Shown here: positions 1 through 8,500 of the stretch, piece by piece | How the letters are laid out: each line of letters begins with the position of its first letter | Numbering within the stretch: position 1 is the stretch's first letter | NCBI GenBank assembly: GCA_965602225.1 | Contig: CBFCYE010000031.1 | Span: 1-28,230, forward strand | DNA from: Tenderia sp965602225 | Lineage (GTDB): Bacteria > Pseudomonadota > Gammaproteobacteria > Tenderiales > Tenderiaceae | DNA length: 28,230 bases | Reading direction: 5' to 3' | Made by a program: the position numbers and the translations under genes | Notes under the pieces: generated by a model | What the model saw: only the letters and a program-made list of their open reading frames with translations | What the model was told of the DNA's origin: nothing | The model's database searches: none

Positions 1-566
1 CCAACGGCATCGACACGAAAACGACTAATCCCGGCATTGGGAACACTGATACGGAACATGCTTTCCAGCGGTGCCGCCAAGACATGACGCACCAACATAC
101 GAATCACACCGGCATGAACCACCACCAACACATGCTGACCGGCATAATCCTGCAACAGTGCCTGCCAGGCAGCGGTGATACGCTTTTCAAAATCGGCTAA
201 GGCCTCAGCCCCAGGCGGACAAAAACCAATCGGATCGTTATAAAAGTTTTGCAGTGCCTGCGGATTCTGGACTGAAATTTCGTCTTTGGTTTTTCCTTCC
301 CACTCACCAAAACCGATTTCCATTAAGCGATCATCGAATGACACCGGCAGATCGTGATGTTGCCCCAACTCCTCGGCAAAAGCAGCACAACGACTCAAGG
401 GGGAACTGACAATAGCCTGCCAAGGACAATGATCCGCCACTGCCTCACGCATCTGCCGCCAACCCTTTTCACTCAACGGATCATCTATCTTACCGCGATA
501 ACGACCACTGCCACCGACAGGTTCGCCGTGACGGATCAGGTCAACAATGGTCGTAGATTGACTCAT
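1..566 (-). CDS. Histidine phosphatase family protein (3' end cut by window)
   Basis: I translated the minus strand from the ATG at 566 and read 188 codons to the left edge with no stop. The protein has the phosphoglycerate-mutase/histidine-phosphatase signature. LIRHGEP near residue 10 supplies the phospho-accepting His13. SSPLSRC (54-60) supplies an Arg. EIGFGEWEG (83-91) is the acidic segment, and VVVHAGVIR (148-156) holds the second catalytic His. Families of this type are about 200 residues long, so only a few C-terminal residues should be missing. The best guess within the family is an alpha-ribazole phosphatase (CobC)-like or general phosphomonoesterase; the sequence does not decide the substrate. 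It starts 5 bp after the nucleotidyltransferase stop, so it is probably cotranscribed with the HprK/PqqD/nucleotidyltransferase genes. No good Shine-Dalgarno sequence is visible, which fits translational coupling. A phosphatase behind a kinase is suggestive but could be coincidental. Confidence 0.85.
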   Translation of the reverse strand, partial: MSQSTTIVDLIRHGEPVGGSGRYRGKIDDPLSEKGWRQMREAVADHCPWQAIVSSPLSRCAAFAEELGQHHDLPVSFDDRLMEIGFGEWEGKTKDEISVQNPQALQNFYNDPIGFCPPGAEALADFEKRITAAWQALLQDYAGQHVLVVVHAGVIRMLVRHVLAAPLESMFRISVPNAGISRFRVDAV

Positions 567-571
567 AACAG

Positions 572-1687
572 TTAATTGTCTTCCAGCTTCGGCACGGCTG
601 TCTGAGTTGGAGGGAAACGTTTTTTGATGGCCTTACGTACCAGGTGCGGAATCAACAGATGAAACGGCATCCGCAAATAATGCGAACGGATGTACAACAT
701 CCATCGAGCCAATGGCGTAAAGGCATTATCACAACTGGGGTGGTTCGGCAGCAAGGCACGACCGAACAAGGTATCCATTAGCCACGAGAGAGCTGCTGGC
801 GGCTTGCCAATAGCGATTGCCGCCTTCATCACCGCATCCGGCACCGGGGTCTGAAGCATCTGTTGTGTGTAACGCAGGGCGTAATAAAGCGGACGCGTCA
901 GATCCATCTCGGCAGCACGTTCAACCAGCTGATCCCAGAAATCTTCATCTTTACTGAAGTGGCGCAGCAGTGCATCCAGATCAACCAGATCACGCAGACC
1001 ATTCTCAAGTTCACCATCACTAAACAAGTGGGTAGCACTGTGCAGCACCATATCCACTGGCGACAAAACCAACATACCCTCTTTACCATCAACAGGCACC
1101 GCATCGGCTAACAGTTTTTGCGAGTCAGGATGCAGCCGTGCTGTCTCCGGCAATATCGCGTGATGAATATCTATCACTGTCTGACGTGTCACATGCTTCA
1201 ATGGCGGCAGTTCATGCATCCATGTTCGATAATAATGCTGATCATAGGCATCGTGCTGCCCTGACATCCAACCATGCAACATCATGGTACGTTCCACATC
1301 TTCCAGTTTATTTTTCGAGACCAAAATATCAATATCCGAAAACAGACGCCCCTGGGCAGGTGGTAAATCAGCAATCACATAGGCCGCCCCTTTCAACACC
1401 ACTACAGAGGTATCTAACTTTGCCAATGCCTCTTGAATACGGTCAACTTCGAAATAAACACCTCGCACCTGCTTTTCAGCCAACCTCACAGCCGCATCCA
1501 AGTGTGCAAACGGCGCTTTCGGAATCTGCGCCAACAGCCCTTCGGTTTCAAGCCGGCTAGCAACTGAAGCCAACAAGTTTGCATTTCTACCCAGACGAAT
1601 CAACAAGCTCCAATCCGTTGCTGAAAGCGCCAAAACAGTATTTGGCTTGACTAATGCGTTAAGAAGCAGTTTTTCATAACCACTCAT
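572..1687 (-). CDS. Nucleotidyltransferase family protein (NTP_transf_5 type), HPr-rel-A cassette
   Basis: This 371-residue protein resembles the uncharacterised nucleotidyltransferase family PF14907. The core is VVLKGAAY (96-103) followed about 10 residues later by RLFSDIDILV (114-123). Asp118 and Asp120 form the metal-binding D-x-D expected of a minimal nucleotidyltransferase fold. The rest is largely helical with no signal peptide, so it should be cytoplasmic. The ATG overlaps the stop of the upstream HprK-like gene by 4 bp (ATGA), indicating translational coupling. In the literature such proteins occur beside HprK-like kinases and PqqD-like proteins, including in some lasso-peptide clusters. 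The substrate is unknown. I infer that it adds a nucleotide or phospho-sugar-type group to a product of the neighbouring kinase. Confidence 0.85.
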   Translation of the reverse strand: MSGYEKLLLNALVKPNTVLALSATDWSLLIRLGRNANLLASVASRLETEGLLAQIPKAPFAHLDAAVRLAEKQVRGVYFEVDRIQEALAKLDTSVVVLKGAAYVIADLPPAQGRLFSDIDILVSKNKLEDVERTMMLHGWMSGQHDAYDQHYYRTWMHELPPLKHVTRQTVIDIHHAILPETARLHPDSQKLLADAVPVDGKEGMLVLSPVDMVLHSATHLFSDGELENGLRDLVDLDALLRHFSKDEDFWDQLVERAAEMDLTRPLYYALRYTQQMLQTPVPDAVMKAAIAIGKPPAALSWLMDTLFGRALLPNHPSCDNAFTPLARWMLYIRSHYLRMPFHLLIPHLVRKAIKKRFPPTQTAVPKLEDN

Positions 1688-2595
1688 CCTGGCCGCTCCA
1701 GGCTATCAAATAGATCAATTGCTTCATCCAGAGAGCTATAAGTAAAGTCGTAACAAGCGCACTGATCAACAACCGTACTCACAGAACGAAAACCATCCAG
1801 ACCCAGCACATTGTAATTAAAGGCATTCTCAGCCAAATAGACACAGGCATGCGCCTTTGAATGCTGCACAAGACTCACGCCTGCATTTTTTTCATATTTA
1901 GGAAAAATCACCCAAGCTGGTCGTGCCAACTCTGCTGAACGCTGAATGCTGGCAGTTGGCGCCTTCATATGAGCCACCGCCCCTTTTGCAGTGTCTACCG
2001 CCTTTTGGCTAATCACTGCCTGCGGAGCAAAGTCTCGAATGATATCGATGGACTCATTCTTTAAACCCACCGGTCGTGGTAATGGCACCAACATGCCATC
2101 GTTCAAAGAAATCAAAGCCAATTCATCAGAGAATAAACGCCAACCCTTATTCACCAAAGCAGCACACAAGGTGCTCTTACCCGAACCAGACGGAGCCGGC
2201 ATGATAACGCCAAGGCCATCTTTCTCCACCACTGCAGCATGAATAATTAAATAATGATGATAATGGCTAGCAATACACCAATTAAGCGCCCACTCAAGCA
2301 TGGGGAAGGTCTGACTGAACGGTAAAGGCTTAAATGGTCGATGGCCATCAAACTCGAACTCAACTTGAGGACGATACCAGCGCCTCAATCCCCTTGGCGA
2401 CTCAAAACGAACATGGAAATCGATAAACTCATCTTCATCGACCAAAGGGTATTCGCCATAGAGCAGCCGCATACCATCAGCGATCGCAGCAATAGAGGAC
2501 TGCAGCCGAATGGTAATAGGCCCAGTACGAAAACAAAGTCCGCCGTTCTTTAATCGCTGTTCAAGTGTTATCGCAGAGAGCGTTGATATATTCAC
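1684..2595 (-). CDS. HprK-related kinase A (HPr-rel-A cassette)
   Basis: This 303-residue protein has a Walker A P-loop, APSGSGKST (134-142; Lys140, Ser141), and a downstream FSDE (155-158) whose Asp matches the catalytic acidic residue of HPr kinase/phosphorylase. HprK phosphorylates a serine on HPr. The gene pair seen here belongs to the HprK-related A group, whose target is unknown. About 100 residues with no recognisable domain precede the P-loop. The start is GTG at 2595, sharing one base with the stop of the PqqD-like gene (TAGTG), so translation is probably coupled. The N-terminus, with RTGP at 23-26, looks like that of family members I remember, which supports this start. There is no HPr gene nearby. 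A role in modifying the adjacent Tat protein is inference. Confidence 0.88.
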   Translation of the reverse strand: MNISTLSAITLEQRLKNGGLCFRTGPITIRLQSSIAAIADGMRLLYGEYPLVDEDEFIDFHVRFESPRGLRRWYRPQVEFEFDGHRPFKPLPFSQTFPMLEWALNWCIASHYHHYLIIHAAVVEKDGLGVIMPAPSGSGKSTLCAALVNKGWRLFSDELALISLNDGMLVPLPRPVGLKNESIDIIRDFAPQAVISQKAVDTAKGAVAHMKAPTASIQRSAELARPAWVIFPKYEKNAGVSLVQHSKAHACVYLAENAFNYNVLGLDGFRSVSTVVDQCACYDFTYSSLDEAIDLFDSLERPG

Positions 2596-2894
2596 TACTG
2601 AACACGAGTCACAAGACAGAGACTCGAAAGCTTATTAAGCACCTTTTCCAGATAAACCATTAACTCGGAGTCAACAGGCACACCAAACTGCTCAGCAACC
2701 TGTTTCATCAAGGTTTCCATATCTTGTGATTGTGTCGAAAGACATTGAAGCACAAACGCTGTTATTGGATCAAAAGCATGGGTATCACCAGAGTAGCTGT
2801 CAAAAACAACAACCTCACCCTCCCACTCACGCCATTCGGGTGAGAACCCTGGCGTGACACCCCAGCATTGCCGTGGATAATTTAACGACATCAT
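2595..2894 (-). CDS. HPr-rel-A system PqqD-like peptide chaperone
   Basis: This small protein has about 99 residues. The middle shows a PqqD/RRE-like winged-helix pattern: the segment 'VVFDSYSGDTHAFDPITAFVL', described here by its features only, is a beta pair followed by a helix that in PqqD relatives reads 'L-x-L-N-x-x-x-x-x-L'. An acidic/hydrophobic C-terminal helix follows. PqqD proteins bind precursor peptides and present them to modifying enzymes. Two ATGs (2894 and 2891) and a TTG (2900) are possible starts, and no Shine-Dalgarno sequence distinguishes them; I chose 2894. It lies 97 bp downstream of the Tat-protein gene on the same strand and is coupled to the HprK-like gene. The identification rests on size, weak motif and neighbours, so it is firmer as part of the trio than alone. 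Confidence 0.75.
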   Translation of the reverse strand: MMSLNYPRQCWGVTPGFSPEWREWEGEVVVFDSYSGDTHAFDPITAFVLQCLSTQSQDMETLMKQVAEQFGVPVDSELMVYLEKVLNKLSSLCLVTRVQ

Positions 2895-2991
2895 ATTCAA
2901 TCAAGCTAAAAATTATTAACTATACACAAACAGACATCCGACTTGAGGCTGATATGAGTTTGACTAGACAGGATTAACAACGCACGAAACT

Positions 2992-3633
2992 TTATAAAGG
3001 ACAGAACCGCTCATTCATCATCTGAAAGGTATTTTTCAAGCCAATAGGATCAACCGCATAGTTGTCATAAAACAACTGCTTCACCTGCTCTGGCGTCATT
3101 CCATAAGTTTCTTCACCCAAAACGATAGAATTTAACAATGCAGCACACGCGTGCGCACCAAGCTGGTAAAAGTCTTCATTCCCCCCCCTCTGGATAACGA
3201 TCATCATTGAATCACCCGGATAAAGGCTGCCGCCAAAACCATAGGTCGCATCATGAAACATCGTCCCATCATTATTGTAGGAATTAAACTTACAGTGGGG
3301 GCCAGCCATCCCATCTGTACACGAGCCAGGATGATAAGCAACTGTTGACAAATCTGGCCAATTTTCAGGATGCTGCCCCCAATAACCCGGAGTACATCCT
3401 CCACATTCATGATCATGCGGCTTAGACAAATTGCCTGACAGATGGCCAGAAATCGAACAATGATTTCCAAAAGCCGGTTTACTAGCGAGAGTATAGATGA
3501 GAGGAGCAGCCAACAGCCCTGTTTTAGAAAATTTACGCCGTGACAGATCAGCGCCACTGTTCTCCGTTGGAGACGCACTGCTTCCATCATGGATATCCGA
3601 CGAATCCTGACCCTTGCGAATGTCGTCACTCAT
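2992..3633 (-). CDS. Tat-signal Cys-rich protein with GCTPGYW motif; candidate client of the HPr-rel-A genes
   Basis: This 213-residue protein is not assigned to a characterised family. It has three parts. Residues 1-30 are polar and rich in Ser, Asp and Gly. SRRKFSK (31-37) is a twin-arginine motif followed by a short hydrophobic stretch (38-50) and PAFG (53-56), so it is probably exported folded by Tat. The mature part has seven cysteines (59, 77, 80, 105, 114, 163, 211), the motif GCTPGYWGQHPENWP (79-93) and HACAALLNS (161-169). The GCTPGYW..H...W and ALLN features recur in poorly studied secreted proteins. A Shine-Dalgarno sequence (AGGAG) lies about 10 bases before the ATG. It is the first gene of the operon that continues with PqqD-like, HprK-like and nucleotidyltransferase genes. 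That makes it the obvious candidate substrate, but this is inference from position. Confidence 0.8.
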   Translation of the reverse strand: MSDDIRKGQDSSDIHDGSSASPTENSGADLSRRKFSKTGLLAAPLIYTLASKPAFGNHCSISGHLSGNLSKPHDHECGGCTPGYWGQHPENWPDLSTVAYHPGSCTDGMAGPHCKFNSYNNDGTMFHDATYGFGGSLYPGDSMMIVIQRGGNEDFYQLGAHACAALLNSIVLGEETYGMTPEQVKQLFYDNYAVDPIGLKNTFQMMNERFCPL

Positions 3634-3680
3634 AACCTGTGTACTCCTGATATGCCTAGTGTTTCAGAAAAATATCGCTG

Positions 3681-3689
3681 ATTGTACCA
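3681..3689 (-). promoter_or_regulatory. Possible extended -10 promoter of the Tat/HPr-rel-A operon
   Basis: On the minus strand TGGTACAAT reads as an extended -10 (TG-n-TACAAT). It would start transcription near 3674, giving a leader of about 40 nt before the ATG at 3633. The -35 position is weak. No other good promoter is visible in the 285-bp gene-free stretch 3634-3918, which is AT-rich and otherwise featureless to my eye. Confidence 0.35.
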
Positions 3690-3918
3690 TATTTCAAGCA
3701 CTCCGAATGTGGTCTCAACCCTATATTAGCAACATTGCAAGAAGCATACCCAGACAAAGCAAGCGACTGTATTTTAAAGGTTTTAAATAAAATAGATCTA
3801 CATTTCACAGCCTCACCAAGAACACTTCAACCATCACTGTAAAAATATCCGACACCAAACATAGGCCACGCTTTAACTGTAAAATACCGGCACACACCAA
3901 ACCCTTTTATACGTCTCA

Positions 3919-4668
3919 ATGCTGACCGACAACCTTACCCGCACACTGAGCTGGAAAATACGCAATCAATTCACTTTTGCATTTCCGCTATTGCTTAAAG
4001 CTGTTCTGGGCCAACGTTGCAGCCCCATTTCAACCTGTGAACGATTAAGCCTTCTGGAACAGCGATACGACCTAAACCATTGGCCATCGGTCTGTACCGC
4101 CGAGGAGTGGCAGGAAAACATCTACATCCTTGACCTGCTCGACCAGTTATTAGGCCGCTCCAGCACTCATCAGCATTGCCTCGACATCGGCTGCAAATAC
4201 GGCGCCTACTTTCCTGCCCTGGCCAGTTTCACAGGTTCTGGCTGGGACGGGATTGAACTTGATGCCTATCGCCGCTACTGGAACCTGGCCTCGCGCCGTG
4301 ACCACGGCCGCTTTATGGCGAAGCCATTCGACTGCCGCTACATCCCGGGGGCATTACTGGATTTAAAGCCTTCACAGTCCTACCAATTGATCACCTGGTT
4401 TTTACCCTTCATCATCGAAACACCACTCAAGGCCTGGGGGCTGCCACGCCGTTTTTACCAGCCCACCGCCCTGTTGCAACACGCCTATGACCTACTCACC
4501 CCCGGCGGCACCCTGCTAATTATCAATCAGGGCAAATGGGAGACCGAGGTGCAGCAACGCCTGTTCACCGCCACCTCGATCAAGGCGAATTTTCTGGGGC
4601 AGGTGTACAGTGAGTTTTCCCCGTTTCAGCAGCCACGTTTCGCCTGGCGCATCGACAAACCACAATGA
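3919..4668 (+). CDS. Class I SAM-dependent methyltransferase-like protein
   Basis: This 249-residue protein has LDIGCKYG (88-95), the glycine-rich motif I that binds S-adenosylmethionine, and GIELD (111-115), the acidic end of strand beta-2 that usually contacts the ribose. LLTPGGTLLII further on matches the motif around strand beta-5 of class I methyltransferases. The first 80 residues have no recognisable domain; residues 18-30 are hydrophobic but do not form a clear signal peptide. The substrate is unknown. The ATG at 3919 has no obvious Shine-Dalgarno sequence, so the start is less certain than the fold. It sits 66 bp upstream of the Rossmann-fold gene and may be cotranscribed with it. 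It is divergent from the Tat/HPr-rel-A operon and I see no functional tie to it. Confidence 0.75.
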   Translation: MLTDNLTRTLSWKIRNQFTFAFPLLLKAVLGQRCSPISTCERLSLLEQRYDLNHWPSVCTAEEWQENIYILDLLDQLLGRSSTHQHCLDIGCKYGAYFPALASFTGSGWDGIELDAYRRYWNLASRRDHGRFMAKPFDCRYIPGALLDLKPSQSYQLITWFLPFIIETPLKAWGLPRRFYQPTALLQHAYDLLTPGGTLLIINQGKWETEVQQRLFTATSIKANFLGQVYSEFSPFQQPRFAWRIDKPQ

Positions 4669-4734
4669 ATTGATTTCATGACCCGGGTATACTAAGCGAC
4701 CAGTTCAGACCATCAATTAAGAATAAGGTTAACC

Positions 4735-5502
4735 ATGAACAAACCCATCGTCGTTATTGGCATTGGAGAAATGGCCGGAGTGTTTGCCCGCGGCTTTCTG
4801 CGCACCGGGCACCCGGTTTATCCCATCACCCGTCACATGGACCTACAGGCAGAGGCAAATACCACCCCTGAGCCCGAATTTGTGCTAGTTGCGGTAGGAG
4901 AAGCAGACCTGCAGGCGACGCTGCAACAGATTCCCAGTCAATGGCATGACAAACTGGCCCTACTGCAAAACGAGCTACTACCTAGAGATTGGCAGACCTA
5001 CCCATTCAGCAATCTAACCATCATCTCAGTCTGGTTTGAAAAGAAAAAAGGGCAGGACAGCAAGGTGCTTATCAGCTCGCCAGTCTTTGGCCCTCACGCC
5101 AATACAATTAAACAGGCACTTGGCAGTCTCGATATCCCTTGCCATGAAGTCGACTCAGCCGCAGAGATGCAATACGAATTGGTACGCAAGAATGTCTACA
5201 TCGTCACCACTAATATCGCCGGCCTTAAGGTTGGCGGCACCGTTTCCGAGTTATGGCGCAACCATGAAGAGCTGACCCGCGCCGTTGCCAGCGATGTTAT
5301 GGATATCCAGAAAACTCTGATCAACGAAGAGCCACCTCGAGAACGTCTGATTGAAGGCATGCTGGAGGCCTTTGAGGGTGACCCAGAACACAAGTGCATG
5401 GGCCGTTCCGCCCCGGCACGCCTGCGACGTGCGCTGGAACTAGCCAATCAAGCAGGACTCGACGCGGCAAGTCTCAAGCAAATCGCTAACGAACAGCTAT
5501 AA
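4735..5502 (+). CDS. Rossmann-fold NAD(P)-binding protein of unknown function (ketopantoate reductase-like N-terminus)
   Basis: This 255-residue protein begins with a dinucleotide-binding fold: VVIGIGEMAG (6-15) is a G-x-G-x-x-(A/G) loop directly after strand 1. VLVAVGEADL, about 45 residues later, resembles the strand-4 region of ketopantoate reductase and 6-phosphogluconate dehydrogenase-like proteins. The C-terminal half is helical and charged. I do not recognise a catalytic Lys/Asn/Glu set that would make it PanE, so no reaction is assigned. AAGG at 4726-4729 is a reasonable Shine-Dalgarno sequence for this ATG. It lies between the methyltransferase-like gene and the large exported protein, on the same strand. 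Confidence 0.65.
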   Translation: MNKPIVVIGIGEMAGVFARGFLRTGHPVYPITRHMDLQAEANTTPEPEFVLVAVGEADLQATLQQIPSQWHDKLALLQNELLPRDWQTYPFSNLTIISVWFEKKKGQDSKVLISSPVFGPHANTIKQALGSLDIPCHEVDSAAEMQYELVRKNVYIVTTNIAGLKVGGTVSELWRNHEELTRAVASDVMDIQKTLINEEPPRERLIEGMLEAFEGDPEHKCMGRSAPARLRRALELANQAGLDAASLKQIANEQL

Positions 5503-5577
5503 ACGAATACAATCGGTGAATCTCTTACTATTCAGAATGTCCAATGTCAGCATGACGTTTCATAAATCAAGCTAATA

Positions 5578-8500
5578 ATGAAAAGCAGACCGCCGCACTA
5601 CCCGGATAAGTTCAAACAGACCGGACGACAGCTGATAGCACTGCTGACCACGCTGGTCTTGAGTGGTATCAGCAGTGCCGATGATTACGCAATCACCGAC
5701 CTTGGCGCCAACTTCCAACCCCTGAGCATTAATGAAAACGGGCTCATTACGGGTATCGACACCAGCACCACCCCTCCAGGCGCAGTGATTTATCGTGACT
5801 CAAGCCTCATTCCGCTAAACAGTCAAAGCTACGCCCTTGATGGCAATGAAAGCGGCCTCACAGTCGGTTATGAAATTAACACCCCTATCAACCAGGCCTT
5901 GCTATGGGATAACGAACAGGTATCTGTCGAGCTACAACAATTCAGCAGCCTGCTAGAGGCTCACAGCATCAACAGCTTTAGTGAAATCGTCGGTATGCGT
6001 CAAACAGAAGACAACTATCAACGCATTTTCAGCTATGACATTTTTAGCGGTAACCTCAACACACTCAGCACGTTGGGGGGTGCCAATGCCTGGGCCAACC
6101 AGATTAATGATCGCGGCCAAATAACCGGCGGAGCAGAAGACGAACAAGGCAACACCCTGGCATTTCGCTTCGACGGCAGCACACTAAATAATCTCGGTAG
6201 ACTTGATGGTTACCAGCATAGTGAAGGCTTAGACATCAACGAACAAAACACCGTGGTCGGCACAGCGTTCAACAGCAATAATAATTACACCGGCAAGCGC
6301 GCCATCTATGCGGCTGAATTTCAGGGTTTGGTAAACCTAGGCACGATCAATCACGACATTGAAAGCAGCGCCAAAGCGCTTAATAACAAAGGCGTCATTA
6401 TTGGCCAATCCACTCGTCACAATGGCGACCAACGTGCCTTTCTCTATGACACCGCAGGCATCGACAGGCTCTATATCTATGCCGACCCTCAGGGAACAGA
6501 TACTGTCTACACCTCCAGCACGAGCGGCAGAGGTATTGCCAAAAGCACTAATCTCGGCGAAAGCTGGAGCACAATCAACAGCGGCCTGCCTGCAGTACCC
6601 ATCAATGACCTCACCTTTTATCCAAACGATAGCAGCAAGCTCTACGCCTCCACAAACAGCGGCGTTTACTTCAGCATCAACAGCGGCAATGAATGGAAAT
6701 TTTTAGACATCACCAACGGTGTTACCGACCTAGCAGAAGACTTTGCAAAAGATTTTACCTGCTATGTGCTTTACTTTGACACAAACAACCCCGGCCACAT
6801 CTACGTTGGCAGTGCTGTCGGCATCTTTTATAGTCAAGATGATGGTGTTACCTGGGCACGAAGCGAAGACACAAACACCTTCGGCAGCTTTGTATTTGCT
6901 GCACAGCCAAGCCCGGAGGCCGGTAAAAGCTACATCTTTGCCGCCACCTCAAGTGGCGTTTACCGCTCTACCAATAATGGCCTCAGCTGGGATCAACTCA
7001 ATGGCCAGGATACAACACGCCTATTCAGTCGCAGCATCACCACGGTAAAATTTGATAGCAATGACCCGTCCGTTATCTATGCTGGCAGCAATGGCAGCGG
7101 TCTATACATCGGCAGAAAAATTACTGAATCGATTGAGTGGGAACGCATCAATGACGGCCTGACAACCCTGGTTGTAAACAGCCTAGAAATCGACGACAGC
7201 ATTAATCCCGCCAGACTCTACCTCGGCGCCAACGACTCACTCTATACCCGCACCACCCTGCCAGGAGAATCCTGGACACAAATTGAAAATTTTGTCGGTC
7301 GGGGCGTTTTATCGCTATCACTTGCCAAAAACAGCAGCCCCAAAAGACTCTACGCATCGAGTTTCGATGCTGAAATAGAACGCACTGACGATGCCAACTC
7401 AACACTGGGTACAAGCTGGACATCCATCACCTCCGGCGTTTCCTCAAGCGATATATTTAAGCTAACCGTCATACCTCACAACAACCCGATTGAAAGCAAA
7501 GTCTACGCTGGCGGCTCCAGGGGTCTGTTTTCAACTAAATCGAACACAGCCATCGCTGATTCCTCCTGGCAGGCTGCACATAGTGGCCCACAAATTGTGT
7601 CAGTGGCCTATGACAACAGAAACCCAACGACGCTGATCTGGGCTGGCTCGTTTGATCAAGGAGTTTTTGCCTCCGATGATAATGGCTCAACCTGGATCGC
7701 AAAAAATAAAGGCATGGACAATCGCACCATTCTCGCTCTCGAAGCCGATACCACCGTCACACCGGCAATCCTCTATGCCGCCACACTTGACGGCGTCTAC
7801 CTCAGCACCGACAGTGCCGCCAGCTGGCAGACATCAAGCAATGGGCTGGCTAATTTGTCGGTTTACAGCCTGGCGCTGGACACCGTTACCACACCCAAGA
7901 TTCTCTATGCCGGCACAGCCGATGGCGTCTATCGCAGCAGTGACCAGGGCCGTAACTGGGTGCCAATCAACATCGGCCTGGAGAACACCGACATCGTCAA
8001 ACTGTTTATCAACCCCGCAGATGAAACAATGATCATCGCCGCCAGTACCTCAACAGGGCTGTGGCGCAGCAGTGACCAGGGCCAGAACTGGGTCAGTCTT
8101 AACAGTGGAACCACCACTATCCTAGGCAATGCCAACATCTTTGATATTGCCCATGACTCTACAAAAGCAGATGGCACAGCCAATATCGACGGTGATTTCA
8201 TTGTGGGCACCAAGGGTGGCATTTACAAACTCACAGGCGCCTTTGGCGCCAACTGGAACTGGGCAAAACTCAATACGGTAGGCACCAACACAGAGGCTTT
8301 GGACAATACCAGCGTCTTTGCCGTTGCCATTGGCTATGATCTTACGGCCCCTGCCGCCCCCATCACCCACTACTTTGCTGGCACTGAAATCGACGGCGTC
8401 TATAAAACCCATGACGTGACAGCAGGTGGTAACTGGGAATTAATGAGCACAGGACTGACATCACAAGTCAACAAGATGCAGGCCCTCAACAACATCATCA

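Noticed and set aside
572..3633. A lasso-peptide gene cluster
   Set aside because: Kinase, nucleotidyltransferase and PqqD-like genes fit, but there is no asparagine-synthetase-like cyclase, no B2 protease and no short precursor peptide.
3634..3918. 285-bp gene-free region as a possible small RNA or regulatory hub
   Set aside because: Apart from one extended -10 I saw no strong hairpins, terminator or conserved motif; it looks like an ordinary divergent intergenic region.
4688..4693. TATACT as a promoter for the Rossmann-fold gene
   Set aside because: The only TTGATT upstream is 12 bp away, too close for a sigma-70 pair; nothing else fits a -35.
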